54,543 nucleotides of DNA from Cyclobacteriaceae bacterium (GCA_024644875.1 JAHEGY010000018.1:1-54543), one strand, 5' to 3'; positions 18,554-27,814 are shown, counted from the first letter of the stretch. The notes: generated by a model from the sequence alone, not told the origin. Program-made: numbers and translations.

Positions 18554-19301
18554 ACCCTATCAATTCCTGCTTGAAATCGATGCCTTGTTCTATAATTTGT
18601 TTTCCAAGACATTCATTTTCAGTACAATAGTGCAAAATAATAGATTCTTTATAAATAAGACCTACATTCTCAGCATAAATTTCACTTCTCTGATCCTTCA
18701 TCACAATGGAATCCGGATTATATTCCTGAATCACCTTCAGTGTGGAATTAAAATCCATATCATTCAAACTAAATGGCTGGTAGACATCTTCGTAAGTGTA
18801 TAGCTCTTCCTCCATGGTATTAAATGCATTTCCGTCCCATCTCTTTTGATCTGATACTGGAAACACCAGTTTGGTGAAAGGTATATTATTTTCACTGACC
18901 ACAACCTTGGTTTCGGATTTGATGACTGTCCAAACAGAATCAATTTCCCAGGAAATTATATCATCATTTCTTTTAAATCTACTCAGAGTATAGGTTAATC
19001 CTCCTGTCTGGTTAATGAAACTGTCACCCACTTGTTCCTTTAAAAAATAATTAATAGTGTCCGGAGGATTCAGAATTGTGTATTTGATCTCCTGAATCTT
19101 ATATTCCCGGTATTCTCCTGTTGTTAATGGGTAAAAAGCTTGTCCGGATGCCTTCTGATCGAGTTCGATAGTTGATTCACATCCAATTATCAGGATCAGG
19201 ATCACTCCTGAAAGGGTAGCAAATAAATTATTTATTAATGGTTTAATTCTGGCTGCTTTCAAATCTCTCAACAGGAAATATATTGCTGCAAAGATAATCA
19301 A
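18540..19301 (-). CDS. Putative lipoprotein of unknown function
   Basis: A 253-residue protein with a hydrophobic N terminus and a lipobox (LILIIGC), giving a predicted lipidated Cys near residue 42. The distance from ATG 19301 to the Cys is long. An in-frame TTG at codon 14 would give a more usual signal of about 28 residues, so the true start is uncertain. The ATG overlaps the nucleoside transporter stop by 4 nt. After the Cys the protein has aromatic and acidic beta-type segments (YPLTTGEYREYKI, GGLTYTLSRFKRNDD) and no known catalytic motif. Two Cys occur late (HYCTENECLG) and may form a disulfide. The gene overlaps the following subtilase by 14 bp, so the two may act together at the cell surface. 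Confidence 0.75.
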   Translation of the reverse strand: MIIFAAIYFLLRDLKAARIKPLINNLFATLSGVILILIIGCESTIELDQKASGQAFYPLTTGEYREYKIQEIKYTILNPPDTINYFLKEQVGDSFINQTGGLTYTLSRFKRNDDIISWEIDSVWTVIKSETKVVVSENNIPFTKLVFPVSDQKRWDGNAFNTMEEELYTYEDVYQPFSLNDMDFNSTLKVIQEYNPDSIVMKDQRSEIYAENVGLIYKESIILHYCTENECLGKQIIEQGIDFKQELIGYGYE

Positions 19302-20587
19302 ACCATAATGGCCCCTGCAATAGTTGCTGTCATTAATGTTGCCAGGGTTGCTGCCAGAAGAGCTTTCAAACCTAATCGGGAGAGATCAGCCTGCCTGTTT
19401 GGCGCAATCCCCCCTATCCCCCCTACCTGAATCGCAATACTGCTGAAGTTTGAAAAACCGCATAACGCATAAGTCGCAATTATAACAGACTTTTCACTTA
19501 ACAAATCATTTCTAAGTAATTCACTTAAGCTTTCATAAGCCACGAACTCATTAATAACAGTCTTTTGTCCAATCAGACTACCAACCTGGAGGGTTTCCGA
19601 CCAGTCCACACCGATAGCAAAGGCAAAAATCCTGAAGACCTGACCCAAAAGATATTCCAGTGACAAGCCACTAAATTGTCCTTCAGTTTTTGATATTATT
19701 ATCTCATTAAGCCCCGTCCAGGCGCCGATCATATCTCTTAGGATATAGTTTAACAGAAATATAATGGCGATAAAGGCAAGCAACATGGCCCCTATATTTA
19801 GAGCCAGTTTCAATCCTTCTGAAGCACCTTTGGCAAGAGCATCTATCAGGTTAACACCCATTTGTTCTTTGGAAACCGAAAGGTCTCTATCAATCTTATC
19901 GAAGTCCCTTTCCGGAATTAATATTTTAGACATTACAATCGCAGCCGGAGCATTCATTATAGAGGCACTTAAAAGGTAAGCTGCAAATCGCGCCTGTTCT
20001 GCCGGGTCATCCCCACCTAAGAAAGTAACATATCCGGCAAGTACACCTCCGGCTATTGTAGCCATTCCTCCTGTCATGAGACACATCAGTTCTGATTTGG
20101 TCATTTTCGAAATGAATGGTTTGACGAGTAAAGGGGCCTCAGTTTGACCAAGGAAAATATTGCCAGCGGCAGAAAGACTTTCTGCACCCGAGAGGCGCAT
20201 TGTTCGAACCATAACCCAGGCAATTCCTTTTACAATAAATTGCAGTACGCCAAGATAATAGAGGCCAGTGGATATGGAGGCAAAAAAAATGACCGTGGGA
20301 AGTACTCTGAAAGCAAAAATATACCCATAATCAGTCCGGGCCAATCCATTGAACAGAAACTGAGCTCCATCATTGGAGAAACTAAGCAGTTTTACAAAAC
20401 CGCGACTGATCAGGTCAAACATGCTTTCCACGAATGGCACCTGAGTTATAAGGATACCAAACACCAACTGCAGGCCTACGCCCATACCGACAAGCTTCCA
20501 GTCAATGTGTTTTTTATCTCTGGAGAAGGCATAAGCAACTAAAAGCAAAAATACCAGGCCGAATAAACCCCTAAGAATAGCCACCAT
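19298..20587 (-). CDS. nupC: Concentrative nucleoside transporter (NupC/CNT family)
   Basis: A 429-residue inner-membrane transporter with about 9-10 hydrophobic helices. CNT hallmarks are the N-terminal LRGLFGLVFLLLVAYAFSRD region, FLGQTEAPLLVKPF (about residues 145-160), MTGGMATIAGGVLAGYV, and the C-terminal NEFVAYESL and ALCGFSNFSSIAIQVGG segments. These include the nucleoside- and Na+/H+-binding half-helices. It should import nucleosides with a cation gradient. The gene sits 13 bp after the bifunctional nuclease gene, so uptake of nucleosides released by nucleic-acid breakdown is a reasonable joint role. It overlaps the next gene by 4 nt. Confidence 0.93.
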   Translation of the reverse strand: MVAILRGLFGLVFLLLVAYAFSRDKKHIDWKLVGMGVGLQLVFGILITQVPFVESMFDLISRGFVKLLSFSNDGAQFLFNGLARTDYGYIFAFRVLPTVIFFASISTGLYYLGVLQFIVKGIAWVMVRTMRLSGAESLSAAGNIFLGQTEAPLLVKPFISKMTKSELMCLMTGGMATIAGGVLAGYVTFLGGDDPAEQARFAAYLLSASIMNAPAAIVMSKILIPERDFDKIDRDLSVSKEQMGVNLIDALAKGASEGLKLALNIGAMLLAFIAIIFLLNYILRDMIGAWTGLNEIIISKTEGQFSGLSLEYLLGQVFRIFAFAIGVDWSETLQVGSLIGQKTVINEFVAYESLSELLRNDLLSEKSVIIATYALCGFSNFSSIAIQVGGIGGIAPNRQADLSRLGLKALLAATLATLMTATIAGAIMV

Positions 20588-20600
20588 GTTCGATTATAAA

Positions 20601-21206
20601 TTAATTTCTTCTGTTCAACTCATCGCGGATCTTGGCAGCTTTTTCATAATCTTCCTCTTCCAAAGCTTTATTCAACATCTCCTTTAATTTATCATATGAA
20701 TGATCCTTCAGGGGTTTGTCCTCAGAAGTAGTTGAAGTTTTGGGCTCATCTTTCTTGATTTCAGCGGTTAAATCGGAGGCCTCATCTTCGGACTCATCAG
20801 TAAGGATGATACCCGCATCCGTCATGATTTTTTCATAGGTATAGATTGGTGCACTAAATCTCAGACCGATGGCTATAGCATCAGAAGGACGGGCATCGAT
20901 TTCCACGGTCTTGCTATCATTTTCACAAACTATTTTAGCGAAAAACACACCCTCCTTCAAATCTGAGATCACAATCTCTTTAATCGTATAGTTAAAAGAA
21001 TGTCCGAACGATTTAAACAGGTCGTGAGTCATTGGACGATTCGGGATAATTTTTTCGATTTCTATGGCTATGGCCTGGGCTTCAAACATGCCTATTATAA
21101 TAGGCAGTCGCCTGTTCCCATCCGTTTCTCCAAGCACTAAAGCAAAAGATCCTGATTGGGATTGACTAGACGATAATCCCAGTATTTCCAGTTGAATTTT
21201 TTCCAC
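20601..21206 (-). CDS. Bifunctional nuclease family protein (DUF151) with C-terminal UVR motif
   Basis: A 201-residue protein. The N-terminal 135 residues are the DUF151/BFN fold, with LGETDGNRRLPIIIGMFEAQAIA and the signature ARPSDAIAIGLRFSAPIYTYE. Plant and bacterial members have been described as RNase/DNase enzymes. A charged, Glu- and Asp-rich linker follows, and the last 35 residues are a UvrB/UvrC interaction helix pair (KEMLNKALEEEDYEKAAKIR). This fusion is common in Bacteroidota and suggests docking to a UVR-motif partner. It lies between etfA (9 bp) and nupC (13 bp). Confidence 0.9.
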   Translation of the reverse strand: MEKIQLEILGLSSSQSQSGSFALVLGETDGNRRLPIIIGMFEAQAIAIEIEKIIPNRPMTHDLFKSFGHSFNYTIKEIVISDLKEGVFFAKIVCENDSKTVEIDARPSDAIAIGLRFSAPIYTYEKIMTDAGIILTDESEDEASDLTAEIKKDEPKTSTTSEDKPLKDHSYDKLKEMLNKALEEEDYEKAAKIRDELNRRN

Positions 21207-21215
21207 TATAAAAAA

Positions 21216-22181
21216 TCATTTATTTTGTCGAATAACTTCAATTAACTTAGGAACCACCTCAAAAGCGTCTCCTACTATTCCATAATCAGCATTTTTAAAA
21301 AATGGCGCTTCAGGATCATTGTTGATAACAACAATGACTTTCGAGGAACTGACTCCAGCCAAATGCTGAATTGCTCCCGATATTCCAATTGCAATATACA
21401 AATTTGGCGCTACTTTTATACCGGTTTGGCCAACATGTTCATGATGTGGTCTCCAGCCTACATCTGATACCGGCTTGCTACAACCAATGGCAGCCCCCAA
21501 CTCTTCAGCAAGTTCTTCAACCATGCCCCAATTTTCAGGTCCTTTCATCCCTCTGCCTGCTGATACAACAATGTCAGCTTCGGGTAACAAGATCATCCCC
21601 GTTGTTCTATCTGTGCCAGTTATTTCAGCGTCTATCAAATCAGGATTCAATTTCAAATCTGAAATTTCAATTGATGCACTCTTCTGGTTCTCAATTAATC
21701 CGATGGCGTTTCTTTTAATTGAAATTATCTTTTTAGGAGAAGCCAAAATCAGATTCTCGAAGGCTTTTCCGGAATAAATACTTCTACTTACAGAGAATTC
21801 AGTATTTAGATCAGGTAATTCAGATACATTCGTGGCTATGCTTGCGTTCTGTAATACAGCGATTTTGGCTGCAATCGGATCGGCAAGTGCAGATTGAGCG
21901 GTTATAAAGATATCCCCCGATTCATTATTCATAATATCATTCAGGGCATGGGCATATACATTTATAACAGCCTGGTCAAAAGCCTGGTCATTTACATGGA
22001 TCAGCTTATCACATCCATATAATCCTGTTTTTTCACCCTCGGATGATTCTAAAGCTCCAAAAACCACGCATACAACCTTTGCGTTTACTTTTTTTGATAG
22101 CTCACTTCCGTAGGATATCGCTTCCAGGGATGTGTTCCTTATATTTGATCCTTCTTTTTCTAAAAATACGATTATGGACAT
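21216..22181 (-). CDS. etfA: Electron transfer flavoprotein subunit alpha
   Basis: A 321-residue ETF alpha subunit (FixB family), which carries FAD and passes electrons from acyl-CoA and other dehydrogenases to ETF-ubiquinone oxidoreductase. The N-terminal domain resembles the beta subunit. The C-terminal FAD domain holds VVSAGRGMKGPENW, the GWRPHHEHVGQTGIKVAP loop, and the signature YIAIGISGAIQHLAG through VINNDPEAPFFKNADYGIVGD. Length and motifs match the normal alpha subunit. It starts 9 bp after etfB. No dehydrogenase or ETF-QO gene is in the window. Confidence 0.95.
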   Translation of the reverse strand: MSIIVFLEKEGSNIRNTSLEAISYGSELSKKVNAKVVCVVFGALESSEGEKTGLYGCDKLIHVNDQAFDQAVINVYAHALNDIMNNESGDIFITAQSALADPIAAKIAVLQNASIATNVSELPDLNTEFSVSRSIYSGKAFENLILASPKKIISIKRNAIGLIENQKSASIEISDLKLNPDLIDAEITGTDRTTGMILLPEADIVVSAGRGMKGPENWGMVEELAEELGAAIGCSKPVSDVGWRPHHEHVGQTGIKVAPNLYIAIGISGAIQHLAGVSSSKVIVVINNDPEAPFFKNADYGIVGDAFEVVPKLIEVIRQNK

Positions 22182-22190
22182 TATACTTAA

Positions 22191-22928
22191 TTAAATCACT
22201 TTTGCTTCATTCCTTAACAATTCATGAAGTTTTTCAACTTCATCGGGATCAATAAGCTGAATGCCTCCTTTTTCTTTGGGAAGCTCAAAATTCTTATTTC
22301 TTGACCGGGTTTCAGAATCATAGGCTTCAACAACCTCAAAAGGTTTTGTCCGTGCCGTCATTATTCCCCGCATATTAGGAATTTTCCATTCTGCTATAGG
22401 CTCCTGACAACCAGCGATCAAAGGTAAACTAGTTTCCAGGTACTCTTTGCCTCCTTCAATTTCACGAGTCATTTTAACTTTTGAATCGTTAATTTCAAGT
22501 TGCATGACCGGAGAAAAAGCAGGAATCCCAAGCATTTGGCCTACGAGTGAGTGCACAATCCCCCCATTAAAATCTATAGATTCCCTGCCCATCAATATAA
22601 GGTCGTATGTTTCACCCTTAACGTGACTTGCTATCTGTGTCGCCACAAAAAAGGTATCCATAGGATCCGCATCAATCCTAATCGCCTCATCAGCGCCAAT
22701 GGCAAGTGCCCTTCGTAAGCTGGGATCAGATTCAGATTTGCCCACATTCAGCACGGTAACGTGTGCATTATTCGAAGATTTCAAATCAACCGCTTTCGAT
22801 ATTGCATAATCTTCATATGGCCCGATTATATACTGCACATTCGTACTGTCAAATTTTGTATTGTTATCTGAAAAAGCAATTTTTGACGTTGTGTCAGGAA
22901 CATGGGTTATACAAACCAGAATTTTCAT
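22191..22928 (-). CDS. etfB: Electron transfer flavoprotein subunit beta
   Basis: A 245-residue ETF beta subunit (FixA family) that binds AMP and forms the heterodimer with EtfA. Motifs are the N-terminal KILVCITHVPDTTSKI, ALAIGADEAIRIDAD, and the segment LILMGRESIDFNGGIVHSLVGQMLGIP, which carries the adenine-binding region. It is the first gene of the long minus-strand run ending with the TonB receptor. A TAAATTTG -7 box lies 18 bp upstream. It is divergent from a small TPR gene across 77 bp. Confidence 0.95.
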   Translation of the reverse strand: MKILVCITHVPDTTSKIAFSDNNTKFDSTNVQYIIGPYEDYAISKAVDLKSSNNAHVTVLNVGKSESDPSLRRALAIGADEAIRIDADPMDTFFVATQIASHVKGETYDLILMGRESIDFNGGIVHSLVGQMLGIPAFSPVMQLEINDSKVKMTREIEGGKEYLETSLPLIAGCQEPIAEWKIPNMRGIMTARTKPFEVVEAYDSETRSRNKNFELPKEKGGIQLIDPDEVEKLHELLRNEAKVI

Positions 22929-22946
22929 AAATCATGAGATTTTATT

Positions 22947-22954
22947 CAAATTTA
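22947..22954 (-). promoter_or_regulatory. Candidate -7 element of the etfB-led operon
   Basis: The minus strand reads TAAATTTG, matching TAnnTTTG, 18 bp before the etfB ATG. No TTTG lies at the expected distance upstream. It may drive the whole eight-gene run. Confidence 0.5.
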
Positions 22955-23005
22955 TACTACCTGATTAAGATAAGGAACTATATTCCAAATTAAAATTATT
23001 CCATC

Positions 23006-23332
23006 ATGAATGATCGAATAAAAGAGTTAAAAAATCTACTTTTAGATGATCCGGATGATTCATTTCTGCATTACGCACTGGGTTTGGAATACATCAAGGC
23101 AGGTAATACTGAACTGGCACTTGAAAGGTTCGAAATGCTCTTGTATGAAGATCCTGGTTATCTTCCGGTATATTACCAGGCAGCACATCTTTATTTAGAG
23201 AATAATGATAGAGAAAATGCTGAGATTGTTTTTAAAAAGGGGATTGCCCTGGCAAATCGACTTCGAAATATCAAAACTTATCAGGAACTGATGAATGCTT
23301 ACAATAATTTCCTCTATGAAGAGAATGATTGA
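23006..23332 (+). CDS. Small tetratricopeptide-repeat protein
   Basis: A 108-residue cytoplasmic protein made of about two and a half TPR units. DDSFLHYALGLEYIKAGNTELALERFEMLLYEDPGY (residues 16-51) is quoted here only in part: the diagnostic pieces are HYALGLEYIKAGN and EDPGYLPVYYQAAHLY. A further unit follows at NDRENAEIVFKKGIALA. It has no signal peptide and probably acts as a small protein-binding module. Similar short TPR proteins are common in Bacteroidota. It is alone on the plus strand, divergent from etfB and convergent with rplT. Confidence 0.82.
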   Translation: MNDRIKELKNLLLDDPDDSFLHYALGLEYIKAGNTELALERFEMLLYEDPGYLPVYYQAAHLYLENNDRENAEIVFKKGIALANRLRNIKTYQELMNAYNNFLYEEND

Positions 23333-23363
23333 TATTAAGTCTTTTTCTAAAGGAATCATGTTC

Positions 23364-23394
23364 AAAAAAAAAGCCAGATACTTGATCCGGCTTT
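23364..23394 (-). terminator. Intrinsic terminator of the infC-rpmI-rplT operon
   Basis: AAAGCC (23370-23375) pairs with GGCTTT (23389-23394), with three further pairs after one mismatch and a 5-nt loop. On the minus strand the stem is followed by a run of nine T residues (complement of 23364-23372). It lies just after the rplT stop, and the small TPR gene converges on it from the other side. Confidence 0.85.
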
Positions 23395-23412
23395 CTGTAT
23401 TTTTAAGTGATA

Positions 23413-23760
23413 TTACTTCTTGACTTTGTCTACTATAGCTTTAAAGGCCTCCGGGTGATTCATCGCTAAGTCGGCCAATACTTTTCTGTCAATTTCTATA
23501 CCTGATTCTCTCAGGCCACCCATAAACTTGGAATAAGATAATCCATATTCACGGACGCCAGCATTTATACGCTGGATCCATAATTTTCGGAATTCTCTCT
23601 TTTTTGCTTTACGGTCTCTGTAAGCATAAGTCCATCCTTTTTCAACAGCATTTTTTGCTACTGTCCAAACATTTTTCCTTCTTCCCCAATAGCCTTTGGC
23701 ATGCTTGAGGACTTTTTTTCTTCTTGCTTTTGAAGCTGAATTGTTAACTGATCTTGGCAT
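23413..23760 (-). CDS. rplT: 50S ribosomal protein L20
   Basis: A 115-residue L20, the early-assembly protein that binds 23S rRNA. It has the expected very basic N-terminal extension ([20 protein letters not shown], then [10 protein letters not shown]) and the C-terminal globular part with [20 protein letters not shown] and [15 protein letters not shown]. It is the last gene of the conserved infC-rpmI-rplT cluster, 71 bp after rpmI. In several bacteria L20 represses its own operon by binding the leader mRNA; whether this happens here cannot be seen. Confidence 0.98.
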   Translation of the reverse strand: MPRSVNNSASKARRKKVLKHAKGYWGRRKNVWTVAKNAVEKGWTYAYRDRKAKKREFRKLWIQRINAGVREYGLSYSKFMGGLRESGIEIDRKVLADLAMNHPEAFKAIVDKVKK

Positions 23761-23831
23761 TTTTTTTCGTTTTTGGCTGTTGGTGCCTTATTAGGGTCTT
23801 ACATACCAGAAGCCGGGTTAAACATTAAACC

Positions 23832-24026
23832 TTAGATGTTCAACATCTTTTTTACTCTCGGAGCATCTGATTTATGAACCAATGTGGCGTGTTCCAGATT
23901 TCTCTTTTGTTTTGTCTCTTTCTTGGTCAGGATATGACTTTTATAAGCATGTTTTCTTTTTATTTTACCTGTACCAGTAAGTTTAAAACGTTTCTTTGCT
24001 CCAGATTTTGTTTTTACTTTAGGCAT
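23832..24026 (-). CDS. rpmI: 50S ribosomal protein L35
   Basis: A 64-residue L35, with the family start [20 protein letters not shown] and the basic [16 protein letters not shown] segment, ending VKKMLNI. Length is standard. It lies 12 bp after infC and before rplT, the normal order. Confidence 0.98.
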   Translation of the reverse strand: MPKVKTKSGAKKRFKLTGTGKIKRKHAYKSHILTKKETKQKRNLEHATLVHKSDAPRVKKMLNI

Positions 24027-24038
24027 TTTACCGTTTAT

Positions 24039-24566
24039 TTATTTTATTTTTCCCTTTGGAGATAATATTACAGTCATGCGTTTACCTTCTAATCTCGGCA
24101 TCTGTTCTACTTTGCCATAATCTTCCAGTTCCTGCATAAATTTCAATAATAAAATCTCACCTCTTTCTTTAAATACAATTGTTCGACCAACAAAATGAAC
24201 ATAGGCTTTAACTTTAGCGCCATCTTTTAGAAAGTTTAAAGCATGCTTGGTTTTAAAGTTAAAATCATGATCGTCCGTATTGGGTCCAAATCTAATTTCC
24301 TTGACCACCGTTTTCTGAGCCTTAGCTTTTATCTCTTTCTGCTTTTTTTTCTGCTCGTATTTGAATTTAGAGTAATCAATGATTTTGCAAACAGGGGGAT
24401 CAGCCTTTGGTGAGATCTCAACAAGATCTAAACTCATTCCCTTTGCCATCTGCAAGGCCTCTTCAATAGGGTATACTCCTACGTTAACATTTTCACCAAC
24501 AACCCTCACTCTGGGGGATCTAATTTTCTCATTGATGCGGTAGGGTTCTTCGACCCTCCCTCTCAT
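24039..24566 (-). CDS. infC: Translation initiation factor IF-3
   Basis: A 175-residue IF-3, which keeps ribosomal subunits apart and checks start codon and initiator tRNA pairing. The N-terminal domain has [20 protein letters not shown] and the linker [17 protein letters not shown]. The C-terminal domain has [21 protein letters not shown] and the final [15 protein letters not shown]. The ATG at 24566 gives a short N terminus. The frame is open upstream to an ATC at 24588-24590, which would add IRPRNRYA, a basic lead similar to other Bacteroidota IF-3 proteins. Since infC often uses a rare start codon (AUU in E. coli) for autoregulation, ATC may be the true start. It lies 138 bp after thrS. 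Confidence 0.96.
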   Translation of the reverse strand: MRGRVEEPYRINEKIRSPRVRVVGENVNVGVYPIEEALQMAKGMSLDLVEISPKADPPVCKIIDYSKFKYEQKKKQKEIKAKAQKTVVKEIRFGPNTDDHDFNFKTKHALNFLKDGAKVKAYVHFVGRTIVFKERGEILLLKFMQELEDYGKVEQMPRLEGKRMTVILSPKGKIK

Positions 24567-24619
24567 TGCATATCTATTTCTTGGTCTGATAGTATAAACT
24601 GCTTTTTATAAATGAAGTG

Positions 24620-24627
24620 CAAATATC
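24620..24627 (-). promoter_or_regulatory. Possible internal -7 element before infC
   Basis: The minus strand reads GATATTTG, seven of eight positions of TAnnTTTG, 30-54 bp before the two possible infC starts. A TTG lies 26 bp further up. It could give thrS-independent expression of infC-rpmI-rplT. Confidence 0.35.
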
Positions 24628-24669
24628 GCTAATTATTTATTTTATCTTAAATCCAACAGAGAAATTTTT

Positions 24670-24688
24670 ACATATCCAGTTGATATGT
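24670..24688 (-). promoter_or_regulatory. Small hairpin between thrS and infC
   Basis: ACATATC (24670-24676) and GATATGT (24682-24688) form a perfect 7-bp stem with a 5-nt loop, just after the thrS stop. It has no U-tract in the direction of transcription, so an mRNA-processing or stability role is as likely as termination. Confidence 0.4.
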
Positions 24689-24704
24689 GTCAATAATAGG
24701 GAAT

Positions 24705-26657
24705 TTATTGGACATTTTCCAAACTTTTATCTACTTCCCCTGAAAAATATTTAATAAAATCTTCAAGATCGTATTTCCCAACATCACCCTCTTTTCGTTT
24801 TCTTAGAGAAACTTGATTAGATTTCTCCTCTGCTTCCCCGACAATCAGCATCATAGGGATCTTATTTATTTCCGAATCCCTGATCTTTTTCCCAACTTTT
24901 TCATCCCTGCTGTCAACATATCCTGTAATCCCATTCACCTCAAGCTGCTTGAAGACTTTGTCCGCGTATTCGGTGTATTTTTCTGATACGGGAATTACGA
25001 CAACCTGATCAGGAGCTATCCATAAAGGAAAATCTCCCCCGCAATGTTCGATCAGCAAAGCAACAAATCTTTCCATTGAGCCAAACGGGGCACGGTGTAT
25101 CATGACTGGTCTGTGTTTCTGGTTATCTGCACCAATATACTCCAGATTAAATCTTTTTGGAAGATTGTAATCGACCTGGATCGTACCCAATTGCCAGCTT
25201 CTCTGCAAGGCATCTTTAACCATAAAATCCAGTTTCGGACCATAAAAAGCCGCTTCACCTAACACAGTTACAGTTTTTAATCCTTTTTCTTCAGTAGCTT
25301 CGATTATATCCTTTTGGGCTTTTTCCCATGCCTCATCATCTCCAATATACTTTTCTTTATTTTCAGGATCACGTAAAGAGATCTGAGTTGTAAATTCCTC
25401 AAAACCAAGTGCCTTGAATACATATAGGACCAGGTCAATTACATTCTTAAATTCCTCTTTTACCTGGTCAGGCCTACAGAAAATATGTGAGTCGTCCTGA
25501 GTAAATCCGCGTACTCTCGTAAGACCATGCAACTCACCACTCTGCTCATATCTGTAGACTGTACCAAATTCGGCCAGACGCAATGGTAATTCTTTGTAAC
25601 TTTTGGGTTTTACAGCATATATCTCACAATGATGCGGACAGTTCATTGGTTTTAAAAGGAATTCCTCATTTTCGTTCGGAGTATGAATAGGTTGAAAGCT
25701 GTCTTTTCCATACTTGTCATAATGCCCGGAGGTAACATATAATTGCTTATGGCCTATGTGAGGAGTTACAACCCCCTGATAACCTGCTTTGACCTGGGCT
25801 TTACGGAGGAAATTCTCTAACCTTTCCCGTAATTGAGTGCCTTTGGGCAACCATAATGGTAATCCAAGCCCAACTCTTTCAGAAAAAGCAAATAATTCAA
25901 GCTCTTTTCCTAATTTCCTGTGATCTCTCTTTTTTGCTTCTTCGAGTAATGTCAGATATTCTGTTAATTCCTTTTGTTTTGGAAAGGATATTCCATATAT
26001 GCGGGTTAGTTGCTTATTCTTTTCATCACCCCTCCAGTAAGCTCCGGCAATATTTAATAATTTTACAGCTTTTATAACGCCGGTATCAGGAATATGAGGA
26101 CCACGGCACAAGTCGATAAAATTACCTGAGTGATACAAGGTTATCTCTCCATCTTCAAGGTCTTCAAGTAGTTCCAGTTTATATTCATCTCCCTTATCCT
26201 CAAAATAGCTAACAGCTTCGTTTTTTGATTTTGGTTCACGTATATATTCATTTTTCTGCCGCGCAATTTCCAGCATCTTTTTTTCTACGTTTTCAAGATC
26301 TGTTGTATCAAATTCCTGACTTCCAAAATCAACATCATAATAAAATCCATTATCAATAGAAGGACCTATGCCAAATTTTATTCCCGGATAGATAGCTTCC
26401 AGGGCTTCCGCCATTAGATGTGCTGAACTATGCCAGAATGTCGATTTTCCCTCAATATCTCTCCAGGTAAGCAATTTAACTTCGGAGTCATTGGTTATTG
26501 CCCGGTTTAAATCCCACACTTCATGGTCGACCTTTATAGACAGGGCATTTCGGGCTAGCCCTTCACTGATACCCATGGCGATTTCGTAACCGGTTACTCC
26601 ATTCTTGTATGACCGGACACTTCCATCAGGAAACTTAATATTTATATTTCTACTCAT
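24705..26657 (-). CDS. thrS: Threonine--tRNA ligase
   Basis: A 650-residue class II aminoacyl-tRNA synthetase that charges tRNA-Thr. In order it has the TGS domain (residues 1-62, [21 protein letters not shown]), the editing domain with [17 protein letters not shown] and the second-site [10 protein letters not shown], and the catalytic core. The core carries the zinc ligands in [13 protein letters not shown], class II motif 2 in [22 protein letters not shown], and a late [15 protein letters not shown]. The anticodon-binding domain (from about 545, [15 protein letters not shown]) ends the protein. It is complete, and its editing HxxxH and CxxxH pairs look intact. It starts directly at the stop of the upstream TPR lipoprotein and leads into infC-rpmI-rplT. 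Confidence 0.98.
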   Translation of the reverse strand: MSRNINIKFPDGSVRSYKNGVTGYEIAMGISEGLARNALSIKVDHEVWDLNRAITNDSEVKLLTWRDIEGKSTFWHSSAHLMAEALEAIYPGIKFGIGPSIDNGFYYDVDFGSQEFDTTDLENVEKKMLEIARQKNEYIREPKSKNEAVSYFEDKGDEYKLELLEDLEDGEITLYHSGNFIDLCRGPHIPDTGVIKAVKLLNIAGAYWRGDEKNKQLTRIYGISFPKQKELTEYLTLLEEAKKRDHRKLGKELELFAFSERVGLGLPLWLPKGTQLRERLENFLRKAQVKAGYQGVVTPHIGHKQLYVTSGHYDKYGKDSFQPIHTPNENEEFLLKPMNCPHHCEIYAVKPKSYKELPLRLAEFGTVYRYEQSGELHGLTRVRGFTQDDSHIFCRPDQVKEEFKNVIDLVLYVFKALGFEEFTTQISLRDPENKEKYIGDDEAWEKAQKDIIEATEEKGLKTVTVLGEAAFYGPKLDFMVKDALQRSWQLGTIQVDYNLPKRFNLEYIGADNQKHRPVMIHRAPFGSMERFVALLIEHCGGDFPLWIAPDQVVVIPVSEKYTEYADKVFKQLEVNGITGYVDSRDEKVGKKIRDSEINKIPMMLIVGEAEEKSNQVSLRKRKEGDVGKYDLEDFIKYFSGEVDKSLENVQ

Positions 26658-27764
26658 TTATTGTTCAATACTTTTTGGTTTTAAAGTAGGAAGTATAGGC
26701 CTAGATTCATACTCCCTCCTAATTCTCTGCAAATATGCAATATAATTCTCAAGTTTCTGCATTTCTGACAGCGCATAAGGATCTCCCTGGTCATATTCAA
26801 GCACTTTACTGTAAGCGTTATAGGCATTATACACTTGTTCCTTGGCCCTATGTGCCTTTCCCAAAATATAATAAGCATCATTCAGCTGGTCATCAATTTC
26901 AAGGGCTCTTTCTGCAAAATAAATAGCAGAATCATAATCAAATGTATCCAGATACACATCAGCAAGGTTTAGAAATGGTCTGTAACCAGGATTATCCTCA
27001 TCAATCAATCTGAAAGATATCTCCTTTGAGTCCTTATACATTTCCTTCATATTGTAGATTTTAGCCAGCGCATTTTTCAGGTCGCTATTATCAGGTTCTT
27101 TTTGAAGGTATTCATTAACCATCCCATAGGCCTCATCGGCTTTATTTGAGGACATCAAAAGATCAGAGTAAAGAATGATCCCGTTCATTTCCTCATATCC
27201 ACCATTCAGGGCTTTTTCGATATATTGATAAGCGTTTACAGTATCTTTGAATTTATAATAATACAATCCCTTTAAATAAGAAAATTTTGGTTCTCCTTCA
27301 TTTTTATCGATACAATAGTTTATATGGTCTATCGCTTTGAGAAAATCTCTATTTTCAGCATATAGGTAAGCGAGTTGTTCATTTAAATCGATTGATTCAA
27401 TTTCGTCATAATTATACAAGTATTCAGCTGCTTCAAGTGCCTGGTTCACACTATCCAATTGTAAATTTAACTGGATTTCCAATATCCGGCACCTTGTGTT
27501 CTTCTCTGAATTGCTTATTAAGGATAAAGTCTGGTATGAACTATCAAAATCCTGGAGTTCATAAAGCATTTCTGCCTTTTTAAGTAATAATTCACTGGAG
27601 TAGGGTTCACTTTCGAGTAGTCCATTAATGTAGGCCAGGGATTCATTAGAATTGAGAATCTTAGTTCCCTTATCTATTATTATTGCCTTATTGTCATCTG
27701 ATGAACCACAGCCTGCCAATCCACACAAATAAACTAATAATAATATATAGAGAGATGTCTTCAT
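26658..27764 (-). CDS. Tetratricopeptide-repeat lipoprotein
   Basis: A 368-residue lipoprotein. The signal and lipobox are MKTSLYILLLVYLCGLAGCG, with lipidation predicted at Cys19. The rest is an array of TPR helix pairs, for example LLKKAEMLYELQDFDSSYQT near 60, FSYLKGLYYYKFKDTVNAYQ near 155, LADVYLDTFDYDSAIYFAERA near 275 and AYYILGKAHRAKEQVYNAYN near 300. It probably scaffolds proteins at the periplasmic face of a membrane. Its stop abuts the thrS ATG, so it may be the first gene of the thrS-infC-rpmI-rplT transcript. A TATCTTTG box lies only 7 bp before its ATG. Confidence 0.85.
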   Translation of the reverse strand: MKTSLYILLLVYLCGLAGCGSSDDNKAIIIDKGTKILNSNESLAYINGLLESEPYSSELLLKKAEMLYELQDFDSSYQTLSLISNSEKNTRCRILEIQLNLQLDSVNQALEAAEYLYNYDEIESIDLNEQLAYLYAENRDFLKAIDHINYCIDKNEGEPKFSYLKGLYYYKFKDTVNAYQYIEKALNGGYEEMNGIILYSDLLMSSNKADEAYGMVNEYLQKEPDNSDLKNALAKIYNMKEMYKDSKEISFRLIDEDNPGYRPFLNLADVYLDTFDYDSAIYFAERALEIDDQLNDAYYILGKAHRAKEQVYNAYNAYSKVLEYDQGDPYALSEMQKLENYIAYLQRIRREYESRPILPTLKPKSIEQ

Positions 27765-27771
27765 TTAGATA

Positions 27772-27804
27772 CAAAGATAAAATATCGACAGAGGATCTTC
27801 ACAA
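27772..27804 (-). promoter_or_regulatory. Candidate promoter of the TPR lipoprotein-thrS operon
   Basis: On the minus strand TTG is followed after 22 bp by TATCTTTG, a full TAnnTTTG match. The box ends 7 bp before the ATG at 27764, so the transcript would have almost no leader. Confidence 0.55.
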
Positions 27805-27814
27805 TTAATAAAGC

